From Symsagittifera roscoffensis (Eukaryota > Xenacoelomorpha > Acoela > Convolutidae): 64,000 nt of DNA. The notes below the pieces were generated by a model. The model was not told where the DNA came from. It searched no databases and saw only the letters and a list, made by a program, of their open reading frames with translations. Shown here piece by piece: positions 32,771-46,200 of the stretch (positions within the stretch are counted from its first letter, which is position 1; each line of letters begins with the position of its first letter). The stretch spans positions 55,932,338 through 55,996,337 of the forward strand of contig NC_087064.1 of NCBI RefSeq assembly GCF_963678635.1, written 5' to 3'. Both the position numbers and the translations under genes were made by a program.

Positions 32771-34759
32771 TTCTTGTCCTATCTTCTCTTGTCTTGTCAT
32801 ATTTTTTCTTGTCTTTTTTCTTTTCTTCTCTTCTCTTAAAGTGTCTTGTCCTGTCTCGTAGTGTTTTGTCGTGTCTTGTTTTGTACTTTCAATGTTTTTT
32901 AGGGTTTTGCTGAGTCTTGTTGTATCTCGCGGTGTTTTGTCGTGTCTAGCCGTGTTTTGTCATTTTTCTTCTCTTTTTCTGTGTCTTTTCGTGTTTTTTT
33001 ATTGTATCTTTTCATGCCTTGTCGTGCAATGTCATGTCTTTTCTGGTCTTGGTTCTTATCTTGGCTTATCTTGCCGTATTCAATCGTGTCTTTTCGTTTC
33101 TTTTTAACACTTGTCATGTCTTGTCGTGTTTTAAGGTGTCTTGTCGTGTCTTGACTTGCCTTTTCTTGCCTTGAAATTTTTTGGCGTGTTTTGTTTTAAC
33201 ATTGCTTTGTTTTGTTTTGTTTTGTCTAGTCTTGTCTAATCTTGTCTTGTCTTTCTTGTCTTGTCTTGACTTGTCTCGTCTCGTCTCGTCTTGTCTTGTC
33301 TTGTCTTGTCTTGCATTGCGTTGTTTTGACTTGTCTTGTGTTGTTTTGTCTTGTATTGTATTGTCTGATCTCGTTCATTTTTCTTTTCTTGCTTTGTCTC
33401 ATCCTATCCTGTTTTTTTTGTATTGCCTGTGTTGTCTTATCTTGTCTTGTCTTGATATGGCTTGCCTTCTCTTGAGTTGTCTTTTCTTGTCTGGCCTTGT
33501 CCTGTCTTGTCTTCTCTGGTGTTGTCTTGTTTTAATTTATCTTTTCTCAACTTGTCTTGTCGTGATTTGTTTTGTCCTTTGTTGTCATATCAAGCTATCT
33601 ATGCCTGGTCCGCTTATGTGTTGTCTTATTTTGTCATGACTTGTGTTGTCTCGACTTGTCCTGTTTTGTCTTGTCTTGCTTTGCGTTTTCTTGTATATTT
33701 TTAACTTATCTTATGTTGTCGTGTCTTGTATTGTCTTATTTTTTTGTCTTTCTCTGTCTTGTCTTGTTTTGTTTTATAGTGTCTTGTCTTGTCTTTCCTC
33801 CTCGTCTCTTCTCGTCTGGTTTTTTCATGCCTTGTTTTGTCCTGCCTTATTTTCTTATGTTGTCGTGTCTTGCAGTAATTTGTCGTGTCTCTACGTGTTT
33901 GTCATGTCTGTCATGTCTATTTGTTTATTCGTGTCGTTTTGTGTGTTGTTGTATCTCTCCGCAACTCTTCGCATCTTTTTGTGTCTCGTTTTCGTTTCTT
34001 TTCGTTCTTTGTTGTGTTTTTTTGGCTCGCCTTATCTTGTTTTGCCTTGCTTTACCTTTTATGCCCGTCTCTTCTCGTCTGCTCTTGTTTAGATTTGTTT
34101 TGTTGTTTCATTTCTTGTCTGGTCTTGTCTCGTCAACACTTGTCTTGTCTTTTTTTCTGTTTTATTTTAAATTCTTCCTTGCCTTGCCTTGCCTTGCCTC
34201 GTCTTGTCTTATTTTGTCATGACTTGTGTTGTCTCCTCTGGTCCTGTCTTGTCTTGTTTTGCTTTGCGTTTTCTTGTATAGCTTTAACTTATCTTATGTT
34301 GTCGTGTCTTGTATAGTCTTTTTTTTGTCCTGCTTTGTCATGTCTTGTTTTGTTTTATAGTGACTTGTCTTGTCTTTCGTCCTCGTCTCTTCTCGTCTAG
34401 TTTTTTTCTTGCCTTGTTTTGTCCTGCCTGTTTTTCTTATGTTGTCGTGTCTTGTCGTAATTTTTCTTGTCTTGTTTTTTTTTCTGGTCGTGTCTTGTCG
34501 TAAATTGTCGTGTCTCGTCGTGTTTTGTCATGTCTTCGCATCTTGTCGATCTCTTCGCATCTTGTCCTGTCTTTTTGTAACTCGTTTTTGTGTCTATTCA
34601 TGCTTTGTTGTGCCTTTTTTATTTCTTTTGGCTTGCCTTGTCTTGTCTTGCCTTGCTTTATCTTGTATGCCCGTCTCTTCTCGTCTGCTCTTGTTTTGTA
34701 CTGCCTGGTTTTGGCGTGTCTTATTTTGTCTTGTAACTTTTTTTCTCTTCTTTTTGTGT

Positions 34760-36700
34760 CATTTCTTGTCTCGTCTTGTCTCGTCAACTCTTTTCCTGCC
34801 TTTTTTTATTTGTTTTGTTTTAAATTGTTCTGTTTTGCCTTGCCTTGCCTCGTCTTGTCTTGTCTTGTTTTGTAATGCCTGGTTTTGGCGTGTCTTATTT
34901 TGTCTTGTAACTTTTTTTTCTCTTCTTTTTGTGTCTTTTCGTTTCTTTTTATCGTATCTTGACATGCCTTTTCGTTCCATGACAGGTCTTTTCTGGTCCT
35001 GTGTCTTGTCTTGTTTATCTTGTCGTGTTTTTTTGTGTCTTTTCATGTTTTGTCGGGCCTTTCTTGTCGTGTCTGATCTTGTCTTGTTTTGTCTTGTCTT
35101 GTCTTGTCTTGCTTTGTCTCGTCCTGTCCTGTTTTTTTTTCTTGCTTGTGTTGTCTTATATTGTCTTGCCTTGTCCTGTCTTGTCTTGTCTGCTGTTGTC
35201 TTGTACCCTCATCTCTTTTCGTCTGGATTTGTCTTGTCTTGTCGTGTCTTTTTTGTCTTGTATCCTAGTCTCTTTTCGTATGGTGTTGTCTTTGTCTGGC
35301 CCTGCCTTGACTAAACTTGTTTTGACTTATTTTTTCAATTTTGTCTTCTTCCTTTTGACTTGCCTTACCTTGCCTTGTCTTGTCTTGTGTTGTCTTGTTT
35401 CAATTTATCTTGTCTCAAGTTTTCTCTTCGTGACTTTTTTTGTCCTCTGTTGTCATATCAAGCTATGTCTGTTCCATTCATGTCTTGTCAAATTTTGTCA
35501 TGACTTTTGTTATCTCGTCTTGTCTTGTCTTGTCTTGCCTGGTTTTGCGTTTTCTTGCCTAGCCTTAACTTACCTTATGTTCTCGTGTCTTGTATTGTCT
35601 TGTTTTTTTTGTCTTGCCTTGTCTTCTCTTGTTTTGTTTTTTTAGTGTCTTGTCTTGTCTTTCATCCTCGTCTCTTCTCGTCTGGTTTTTTTTCTTTGTT
35701 TTGTCAAGCCTTTCATGTCGTGTCTTGTCGTGTCTTGTCGTACATTTTCTTGTCTTGTTTTTGTATTGCTTTATCTTGTATGCCCGTCCCTTCTCGTCTG
35801 CTCTTGTTTAGATTTGTTTTGTGTCATTTCTTGTCTCGTCTGGTCTCGTCAACTCTTTTCCTGCCTTTTTTTATTTGTTTTGTTTTAAATTGTTCTGTTT
35901 TGCCTTGCCTTGCCTCGTCTTGTCTTGTCTTGTTTTGTACTGCCTGGTTTTGGCGCGTCTTATTTTGTCTTGTAACTTTTTTTTCTCTTCTTTTTGTGTC
36001 TTTTCGTTTCTTTTTATCGTATCTTGACATGCCTTTTCGTTCCATGACAGGTCTTTTCTGGTCCTGTAACTTGTCTTGTTTTATCTTGTCGTGTTTTTTC
36101 GTGTCTTTTCATGTTTTGTCGGGCCTTAATTGTCGTGTCTGATATTGTCTTGTTTTGTCTTGTCTTGTCTTGTCTTGTCTTGTCTTGCTTTGTCTCGCCC
36201 TGTCCTGTTTTTTTTCTTGCCTGTGTTGTCTTATATTGTCTTGCCTTGTCCTGTCTTGTCTTATCTGCTGTTGTCTTGTACCCTCATCTCTTCTCGTCTG
36301 GATTTGTCTTGTCTTGTCTTGTCTTGTTTTTTTTTGTCTTGTATTCTAGTCTCTTCTCGTATGGTGTTGTCTTTGTCTGGCCCTGCCTTGGCTAAACTTG
36401 TTTTGACTTATTTTTTCATGTTTTGTCTTCATCCTTTTGACTTGCCTTACCTTGCTTTGTCTTGTCTTGTGTTGTCTTGTTTCAATTTATCTTGTCTCAA
36501 GTTTTCTCTTCGTGACTTTTTTTTCCTTTGTTGTCATTTCAAGCTATGTCTGTTCCATTCATGTCTTGTCAACTTTTGTCATGACTTTTGTTATCTCGTC
36601 TTGTCTTGTCTTGTCTTGCCTGGTTTTGCGTTTTCTTGCCTAGGCTTAACTTACCTTATGTTCTCGTGTCTTGTTTTGTCTTGTTTTTTTAGCTTGCCTT
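34760..36700 (+). repeat. Tandem duplication, about 1.07-kb unit
   Basis: Sequence from about 34,760 recurs from about 35,825 with an offset of 1,065 bp, widening to about 1,081 bp near 36,650. Diagnostic non-pentamer landmarks such as tcaactcttttcctgcc and ttccatgacaggtcttttc occur in both copies in the same order. It is an older duplication than the one at 40.4 kb. Confidence 0.85.
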
Positions 36701-39700
36701 GTCTTCTCTTGTTTTGTTTTTTAGTGTCTTGTCTTGTCTTTCAACCTCGTCTCTTCTCGTCTGGTTTTTTTTTGCTTTTTTTTGTCAAGCCTTTCATGTC
36801 GTGTCTTATCTTGTCTTGTCATATATTTTCTTGTTTTTTTTTCTTGTCGTGTCTTGTCTTAATTTAATGGGTCTCGTCGCGTTATAACGTTCATCTTGTA
36901 TACTTGTTTGCTCGTGTCCTGCTGTGTCTGCTTGTATCTCGTCGCGTCTTGTCGTGTCTCGTTACTGTGTCTTTTCATGCAATTTCGTGCCTTTTTTTAT
37001 TTGTTTTTTCTTGCCTTGTCTCGTCTTGCCTTGCCCTATCTTGTATCTCCGTCTCATCTCGTCTGCTCTTGTCTTGTCTTGTTTTGTCGTGTCTAATCAT
37101 GCCTCGTTTTGTCTTGTCCTATTATGTCTCGTCCTGCCTGGTTTTTATTATTTTTTTTTTTGTCTTCTCTTGTTTTGTCTTGCTTTTCTTGTTTTGTTTT
37201 ATTTTTTTACTACTTGTCTTGTCTTGTCTGGGATTTTTTTGTCTTTTATTTTCTTATCGTGTGTTGTATAATCTTGCCTTGTCTTGTCTTGTCCTCTCTT
37301 GTCTTGTCTGCTCTTGTGTGGTCCTGTCTTATATTTTCATGTATTGTCTTCTTTTGTTCGAATTGCCTTATCTTTGTTTGACTTGTTTTGTCTTGTGTTG
37401 TTTTGTTTTGTTTTGTCTCAACTTGTCTTATCATGACTTGTCTTGTCCTTTGTTGTCTTATCAAGCCTTCTCTGTCTGTTCATGTCTTCTCTTATTGTGT
37501 CTTTTCTTGTCTTGTCTTGCTTTGTATTTTATTGCCTTGCCTTGTCTTATCTTTTGTTGTCTTGTCTTGTTTTTTTTCTTTTGTCTTGCCTTGCTTGTCT
37601 GTCTTGTCTTGTTTTGTTTTTAGTGTCTCCTCTTGTCTTTTCTTTCGTCCTCGTCTCTTCTCGCCTGGTCTTGTCTTGCCTCGTTTTATCGTGTCTTTTC
37701 TTGCGTTGCCTTGTCTTGTCTTACCTTTTCGAGTCTTGTCGTATCCTGTCTTGTCTTGTGTTTTCTTTTCTTGTCTTGTCTTGTCGTGTTTTGTCGTGTC
37801 TCGTCGTATTTATCGTACATGACTTTTATATTTGTTTGTTCATGTCTTGTTGTGTCTGCTTATATCTCGTCTCGTCTTGTCGTGTCTCGTTACTGTGTCT
37901 TTTCATGCATTTTCGTGCCTTTTTTGTTGGTTTTTTTTGCCTTGTCTCGTCTCGCCTTGGTTTATCTTGTATCCCCGTCTCTTCTCGTCTGCTCTTGTCT
38001 AGATTTATTTTGTCGTGTCATTTCTTGTCTCGTCCTGTCTTGTCAACTCTTGTCTAGCTTTTTTTATTTGTTTCGATTTAACTTCTCTTGTTTTGCCTTG
38101 ACTTTTTTCGTCTTTTCTTACTTTGTACTGCCTTGTCCTGTCTTGTCTTGTCAGGTCTTGTCGTGTTTTGTCGTGTCTCGTCGTATTTATCGTGCATGTT
38201 TTTTATATTTGTTTGTTCATGTCTTGTTGTGTCTGCTTGTATCTCGTCTCGTCTTGTCGTGTCTCGTTACTGTGTGTTTTCATGCATTTTTGTGCCTTTT
38301 TTATTTGTTTTCTCTAGCCTTGTGTCGTCTTGCTTTGTTTTATCTTGTACCTCCGTCTCCTCTCGTCTGCTCTTGTCTTGTCTTGTTTTGTCGTGTCTTT
38401 TCATTCCTCGTCTTGTCTTGGCTCACCTTGATTTCTTTGTTTGGTTTTGGCTTCTCTTGTTTTGCCTTGCCTTGTCTTGTCTTGCCTTGTCTTGTTTTGT
38501 ACTGCCTTGTCTTGTCTTGTCTGGTGTTTCCTTGTCTCTTTTTTGTGTTGTTTGGTCAACTCCAGTCTCATCTTTATTCTTTCTTTGCTTGTTTTTTTTT
38601 TGTTTTGCCTTGCTCTGGCTTGTCTTATCTTTACTCATTTTGTTTGGCAATTAACTAATTTGTCTTAATTTGTCTTGTCTCGTATTGTTTTGCCTTCTTT
38701 TTTCTTGTCTTGCCTTGTCTTGTTTTGTAATGCCTTGTCATGTCTTGTGTTTTATAGTGTTTTATAGTCTTGCCTGGTCTTGTCTTGTCCTGTCTTGTCT
38801 TCTCTCATCTTCTTTGATCTTGTCTTGTTATGTTTTGTCTTGTCTATTTCTAAAATCTGTATGGCAAAAAAGTGTTTTGTCTTGTGTTGTCTTGACTTGT
38901 TTTGTTTTGTCGTTTTTTGTCTTGTCTTGTCTTGTCTTGTCGCGTCTTGTCATGTCTGCGTGCATACTTGGTCGTGTCATGTCTAGTCGAGTCCTGTCGA
39001 GTTTTGCCGTGTCTTGTCACTTCTTTTTACGACTTGTCTTGTCTTGCTTGTGATGTCTTGTAATGTGATGTCTTGTCCTGTTTTTGTCTTGTTTTTTCTT
39101 GTCTTGCCTTGTTTTTTTTCTTTTCTTTACTTGTCTCGTCTTGTTTTGTCCTGTTTTGTCTTGTCTTGTTTTGCTTTGTCTTGCTTTGTTTTGTTTCGTT
39201 AGTTTTGTCTTGTCTTTTCTTATTTTGCCTTCTATTGGCCTGTCTTACCAGGTCTTGCCGCGTTTTGTCGTCTATGCGGTCTTTTGTTGTGTCGTGATGT
39301 GCCTTGTCTTCGTTGTGTTGCCTTGTCTTATTCTGTCTTGCCTTGTCTTGTCATTTCCGATGTGTTGTGTGTTATCTTGTCATGTCTTGTATTGTCTTGT
39401 CTTGTTTTGTCTTCCCTTGTCTTGTCTTGTCTTTTAACGTCTTGTCAAACCTGCGTGTCTTGCTGCATCTTGTTGTATTTTGTCATGTCTTCTTTTGACC
39501 TGCCTTGTCTCTTCTTGTCTTTTCTTGCCTTGTCTATTCTCGTCTCATCTTGTCTCGATTTTGTCTTGTTTTGTCTTCTCTTGTCTTGCCTTGTCTGTCT
39601 TGTTTAGTTGTGTCTTATCTTAAATTGTCCTGTCTTGTCTTTCTTGTCTTGTATTGCTTTGTCGTGTGTTCGCTTGTCCTGTTTTTTCTAGTCTTGTCTT

Positions 39701-40408
39701 TTCTTCTATTAATTTTTTTTTGTCTTGTTTTGTCGTGTCTGCAGTCTCTTTCGAATCTTGATGTTTTTTGGGTCTTGCCTTGTCTTTTCTGGTCCTGTCT
39801 TTTCTTTTTCGTCTTTTCTTTTTTGTCTTTTTTGGTATCTTTCGATCATTTGAGATTTTGTTTGGTCTCGTCTCTTCTTGTCTCGTCTCGGCTCATCTTG
39901 TCATGCCTCGTCTTCTCTTGTCTAGACTTGTTTTTTGTCTTATCTTGCCTGGTTATTCGTGTCCTGTCTGGTCTCATCTTGTCTTTTATTGTCCTGTCTC
40001 GTCTTGTCTTGTCTTGTCTTGTCTTGTCTTGTCTTGTCTTGTCTTTTTTTGTCTGCTCTTAACTGGTCTTGCCTGGTCTTCTGTGGTTTTTTTGGGTCTT
40101 TTGTGGTCTGAACTTGTCTTGTCTTATCTTGTCTTGTCTCGTCTCGCATTCTCTTGCGCTGCTTGTCTTATCTTAAGTTATTTTGAATTGACATGTCTTG
40201 TCGTGTCTGCGGTCTCTTGAGTTGTTTTGATGTGTCTTATCGTTTTGTTTGTGACTTGTCTTGTCTTGTCTATCTTGTCTTGTTTTTCTTGTCTTAACTT
40301 GTCCTGTCTTCTTTCTTGTCTTGTTGTGATATGCTATGTCAAGTCTTGTGCTGTCTTGTTTTGTTTAGTCTTGTCTTATCTCATATTTTTTGTCTTTACA
40401 TGTCTTGT

Positions 40409-43400
40409 CGTGTCTGCGGTCTCTTGACTTGTTTTGATGTGTCTTATCGTTTTGTTTGTGACATGTCTTGTCTTGTCTATCTTGTCTTGTTTGTTTAGTC
40501 TTAACTTGTCCTGTCTTCTCTCTTGTCTTGTAGTGCTATGCTATGTCATGTCTTGTGCTGTCTGGTTTTGTTTAGTCTTGTCTTGTCTTATATTATTTTG
40601 TCTTGACATGTCTTGTCGTGTCTGCGGTCTCTTGTCTTGATGTGTCTTATCGTTTTGTTTGTGACTTGTTTTTGTCTTGTCCTGACTTTTCTTTTTTGTC
40701 TTTTCTTGTTTTGTCTTTTTTGGTCTTGTTCGGTCATGTGGGATCTTGTCTAGTCCTGTCTCATCTTGTCAGGTCTTGTCTTGCCTTGCCTTGCTTTGTC
40801 TGGTCTCTTCTTGTCCCGTCTCGGCTCGTCTTGTTTTGTGTAGTTCTGTCTTTTTGATCTCCTCTTGTGTTCTCTTGCGTGTCTTGTATCGTCTTGTCTT
40901 GTCTTTTGTTGTCTGTTCTTTTCTGGTCTTCCCTAACCTCGTCTGATGTTGTCTCGCTTTTTCTGGTCTTGTCTGGTCTTCTGTCGTCTTTTCGGGTCTG
41001 GTCTTGTCTTGTCGTATCTTGTCTTGTCTCGTCTCGCCTTCTCTTGTGTTGCCTTGTCTTGTCTTAACTTATCCTCTTTTGTCATCGTGTCTTGTCCGGT
41101 CATACCTTGCCGTGTCGTCTTTTCTTCAGTTTTCTGTCTTGTCTTTTCTTGTGTCTTATCTTGTCTTGTCTCATCTTGTCTTCTCATGTCTTCCCTCATC
41201 TCGTCTGACATGACTTTTCTGTCTTTCTTTTCTTTACTTGTCTCGTCCAGTCTTGTTTTGTCTTTTCTAGTCTGGTATTATCTGGTATTGTCTGATCTGG
41301 TCTTCTCTGGTCTCGACTTTTCTTGTCTTGTCTTGTCTTGGTTTGTCTTGTCTGGTCTTGTCTGATCTATTCTCGTTTCGTCTCGTCGTCTTTTCTCGTC
41401 TCTTCCCGTTTTGTCTCGTCTTGTCTACCCTTGTCTTGTCTTGTCTTGTCTTCTCTTATCTTTTCTTGTCTTGTCTGGTCTTGTCATGTCTGGTTTTGCT
41501 TGGTCTAGTCAGACAAGATTTTTCTTGCATGTTCTTGTCTGATCTTGTATGGTCTTGTCTGGTGTTGTCTTGTCTTGCACTGTCTTGTCTCGTCTCTTTT
41601 TTTTAAGGTCTGGTCTTGTCTGATCTAGTCTCGTTTCGTTTCGTGGTCTTTTCTCGTCACTTCCCGTCTTGTCTCATCTTGTCTTGCCTTGCCTTGCCTG
41701 CTCCTGTCTTGTCTTCTCTTGTCTTTTCTAGCATTGTCTTTTCTTGTCTTGTCTTTTTGTGTCTTGTTTTGTATCGTCTGATCTTGCCGTGTCTTGTCCC
41801 AACTTGTTTTGTGTTGCCTAGCCTTGTTTTGTCTGACAATTTGCCTGGTGTTTTGTCATGTCTTGAATTGTCTCGTCTTTTTTATCTTGGCTTGTCTGCC
41901 CTTGTTTTGCATAGTTAAAACTTGTCTTGTCTTGTCTTGTCTTGTCTTGTCTTGTCTTGTCTTGTCTTGCCTTGTCTTTTCTTGTTCTTTTAACGTCTTG
42001 TTGTGTCTTGCCATGTCTGCGTGTCTGACTGCTTCTTGTTGTATCATGGCATGACTTGTCGTGTCTTCTCTTGTCTTGCCTTGGCTTATCTTGTCTTGTC
42101 TCGTCTCGCCTTCTCTTGCGCTGCTTGTCTTATATTATTTTATTTTGTCTTGGCACATCTAGTCGTGTCTGCGGTCTCTTGACTTGTTTTGATGTGTCTT
42201 ATCGTTTTGTTTGTGACTTGTCTTGTCTTGTCTATCTTGTCTTGTTTGTTTAGTCTTAACTTGTCCTGTCTTCTCTCTTGTCTTGTAGTGCTATGCTATG
42301 TCATGTCTTGTGCTGTCTGGTTTTGTTTAGTCTTGTCTTGTCTTATATTATTTTGTCTTGACATGTCTTGTCGTGTCTGCGGTCTCTTGTCTTGATGTGT
42401 CTTATCGTTTTGTTTGTGACTTGTTTTTGTCTTGTCCTGACTTTTCTTTTTTGTCTTTTCTTGTTTTGTCTTTTTTGGTCTTGTTCGGTCATGTGGGATC
42501 TTGTCTAGTCCTGTCTCATCTTGTCAGGTCTTGTCTTGCCTTGCCTTGCTTTGTCTGGTCTCTTCTTGTCCCGTCTCGGCTCGTCTTGTTTTGTGTAGTT
42601 CTGTCTTTTTGATCTCCTCTTGTGTTCTCTTGCGTGTCTTGTATCGTCTTGTCTTGTCTTTTGTTGTCTGTTCTTTTCTGGTCTTTCCTAACCTCGTCTG
42701 ATGTTGTCTCGCTTTTTCTGGTCTTGTCTGGTCTTCTGTCGTCTTTTCGGGTCTGGTCTTGTCTTGTCGTATCTTGTCTTGTCTCGTCTCGCCTTCTCTT
42801 GTGTTGCCTTGTCTTGTCTTAACTTATCCTCTTTTGTCATCGTGTCTTGTCCGGTCATACCTTGCCTTGTCGTCTTTTCTTCAGTTTTCTGTCTTGTCTT
42901 TTCTTGTGTCTTATCTTGTCTTGTCTCATCTTGTCTTCTCATGTCTTCCCTCATCTCGTCTGACATGACTTTTCTGTCTTTCTTTTCTTTACTTGTCTCG
43001 TCCAGTCTTGTTTTGTCTTTTCTAGTCTGGTATTATCTGGTATTGTCTGATCTGGTCTTCTCTGGTCTCGACTTTTCTTGTCTTGTCTTGTCTTGGTTTG
43101 TCTTGTCTGGTCTTGTCTGATCTATTCTCGTTTCGTCTCGTCGTCTTTTCTCGTCTCTTCCCGTTTTGTCTCGTCTTGTCTACCCTTGTCTTGTCTTGTC
43201 TTGTCTTGTCTTCTCTTATCTTTTCTTGTCTTGTCTGGTCTTGTCGTGTCTGGTTTTGCTTGGTCTAGTCAGACAAGATTTTTCTTGCATGTTCTTGTCT
43301 GATCTTGTATGGTCTTGTCTGGTGTTGTCTTGTCTTGCACTGTCTTGTCTCGTCTCTTTTTTTTAAGGTCTGGTCTTGTCTGATCTAGTCTCGTTTCGTT

Positions 43401-43938
43401 TCGTGGTCTTTTCTCGTCACTTCCCGTCTTGTCTCATCTTGTCTTGCCTTGCCTTGCCTGCTCCTGTCTTGTCTTCTCTTGTCTTTTCTAGCATTGTCTT
43501 TTCTTGTCTTGTCTTTTTGTGTCTTGTTTTGTATCGTCTGATCTTGCCGTGTCTTGTCCCAACTTGTTTTGTGTTGCCTAGCCTTGTTTTGTCTGACAAT
43601 TTGCCTGGTGTTTTGTCATGTCTTGAATTGTCTCGTCTTTTTTATCTTGGCTTGTCTGCCCTTGTTTTGCATAGTTAAAACTTGTCTTGTCTTGTCTTGT
43701 CTTGTCTTGTCTTGTCTTGTCTTGTCTTGTCTTGTCTTGTCTTGCCTTGTCTTTTCTTGTTCTTTTAACGTCTTGTTGTGTCTTGCCATGTCTGCGTGTC
43801 TGACTGCTTCTTGTTGTATCATGGCATGACTTGTCGTGTCTTCTCTTGTCTTGCCTTGGCTTATCTTGTCTTGTCTCGTCTCGCCTTCTCTTGCGCTGCT
43901 TGTCTTATATTATTTTATTTTGTCTTGGCACATCTAGT
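40409..43938 (+). repeat. Near-identical tandem duplication, 1,755-1,775 bp
   Basis: Copy 1 spans about 40,409-42,163 and copy 2 about 42,164-43,938. The offset is 1,755 bp at the left, 1,760 bp after about 41,450 and 1,775 bp after about 41,965. Only a handful of substitutions separate the copies. The length changes are whole 5-bp units: one extra unit near 43,200, and a pure CTTGT run of nine units (41,921-41,965) that has twelve in copy 2 (43,681-43,740). Confidence 0.93.
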
Positions 43939-46200
43939 CGTGTCTGCGGTCTCTTGACTTGTCTTGATGTGTCTTATTGTTTTGTTTGTGACTTGTCTTG
44001 TCTTGTCTATATTGTCTTGTTTTTCTTGTCTTAACTTGTCCTGTCTTCTTTCTTGTCTTGTTGTGCTATGCTATGTCATGTCTTGTGCTGTCTTGTTTTG
44101 TTTAGTCTTGTCTTATCTCATATTTTTTTGTCCTGACATGTCTTGTCGTGTCTGCGGTCTCTTGTCTTGTCTTGATGTGTCTTGTCGTTTTGTTTGTGAC
44201 TTGTCTAGTCTTGTCCTGACTCTTCTTCTTTTGTCTTTTTTTGTTTTGTCTTCTTTCGTCTTGTTCGATCATGTGGGATCTTGTCTAATCCTGTCTCGTC
44301 TTGTCTGGTATTGGCTTGCCTTGCCTTGCCTCGCCTTGTCTGGTCTCGTCTCTTCTTGTGTCGTCTCGGCTCGTCTTGTTTTGTGTAATTTTGTCTTTTT
44401 TATCTCCTCTTGTTTTGTCTTCCGTGTCTTGTATTGTCATGACTTGACTTGTCTTGTTTTGTCTTGTTTTTTTTCTTGTTTTGTCTTCATTTGTCTTGTT
44501 TTGTCTCATCTGATCTTGCCGTGTCTTGTCCTAACTTGTTTTGTGTTGCCTCGCCTTGTCTTGTCTGACGATTTGTCTAGTGTCTTGTCATGTCTTCAAT
44601 TGTCTCGTCCTTAATTATCTTGGCTTGTCTGGCTTTGTTTTGTATAGTTAAAGGTTGTCTTGTATTGTGTTGTCTTGTCTTGTTTTGTCTTGCTTTGTCT
44701 TTTGTTGTTTTTTTAGCGTCTTATCGTGTTTTGCCATGTCTGCGTGTCTGGCTGCTTCTTGTTGTATCTTGGCATGTCTTGTCATGTCTTGTCAAGTCTT
44801 GTTTTGTCTTTTCTCGTCTGTCTTATCTGTTCTCGTCTCTTCTCGTCTTGTCTTGACTGTTTCTTGTTCTGTCTTCTCTTGTCTTGCCTTGTCTATCTTG
44901 TCTTATTTGTCTTGTCTTAACTTGTCCTGTCTTCTTTCTTGTCTTGTAGTGCTATGCTATGTCATGTCTTGTGCTGTCTTGTTTTGTTTAGTCTTGTCTT
45001 GTCTTATATTATTTTGTCTTGGCATGTCTTGTCGTGTCTGCGGTCTCTTGACTTGTCTTGATGTGTCTTATTGTTTTGTTTGTGACTTGTCTTGTCTTGT
45101 CTATCTTGTCTTGTTTTTCTTGTCTTAACTTGTCCTGTCTTCTTTCTTGTCTTGTTGTGGTATGCTATGTCATGTCTTGTGCTGTCTTGTTTTGTTTAGT
45201 CTTGTCTTGTCTTATATTATTTTGTCTTGGCATGTCTTGTCGTGTCTGCGGTCTCTTGTCTTGTCTTGATGTGTCTTACCGTTTTGTTTGTGACTTGTCT
45301 TGTCTTGTCCTGACTTTTCTTCTTTTGTCTTTTCTTGTTTTGTCTTTTTTCGTCTTGTTCGGTCAAGTGGGATCTTGTCTAGTCCTGTCTCGTCTTGTCT
45401 GGTCTTGTCTTGCCTTGCCTTGCCTTGTCTGATCTCTTCTTGTCTCGTCTCGGCTCGTCTTGTTTCGTGTAGTTCTGTCTTTTTTTCCCTCTTGTGTTCT
45501 CTTCCGTGTCTTGTATTGTCTTGTTTTGTCTTGTGTTATCTGATCTTATCTGGTCTTCCCTACTCTTGTCTGATGTTGTCTCGCTTTTTCTGGTCTTGTC
45601 TGGTCTTCTGTCGTCTTTTTGGGTCTTTTCTGGTCTGGTCTGGTCGTGTTTTGTCTTATCTTTTCTTTTCTTGTCTTGCCTTCTCTTGTGTTGCCTTGTC
45701 TTGTTTTATCTTATCCTCTTTTGTCATCGTGACTTGTCTTGTCATGTCTTTTCCTGTCTTGTCTTGTCCGGTCATACCTTGCCTTGTCGTCTTGTCTTTA
45801 CTTTTCTGTCTTGTCTTGTCTTGTCTTGTGTCTTATCTTATCTTGTCTTGTCTTTTCTCGTTATATCTTGTCTCATCTTGTCTGACACAATTTTTCTGTC
45901 TTTCTTGTCTCGTCTTGTCAAATTTTGTCTTTTCTTGGATTGTCTTGACTTGTCTTGTCTGGTCTTGTCTGGTCTGGTCTTGTCTGATCTGGTGGTGCCT
46001 GGTCTTTTCCTTTTTGTCTTGTCTTGTCTTATCATCCCTAGTCTTCTCTTGCCTTGTCTTGTCTTGCCTTGATTTTACTTGTCTTGTCTATTCTTGTCTG
46101 TTATTTTGTTGTCCTGTCTTGTCTTGCCTTTTCTTTTCTCATCTTGCATTGTGTGGTCACATCTTCTATTTATTTGCCTTACCTTGTCTTGACTTGTACT
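43939..46200 (+). repeat. Diverged further copies of the 1.8-kb unit
   Basis: The landmark containing ctgcggtctcttgactt and tcgttttgtttgtgac reappears near 43,948 and 45,045, and part of the following sequence matches 40.4-41.7 kb with many differences and deletions. This indicates an older higher-order structure to the right of the recent duplication. Confidence 0.7.
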
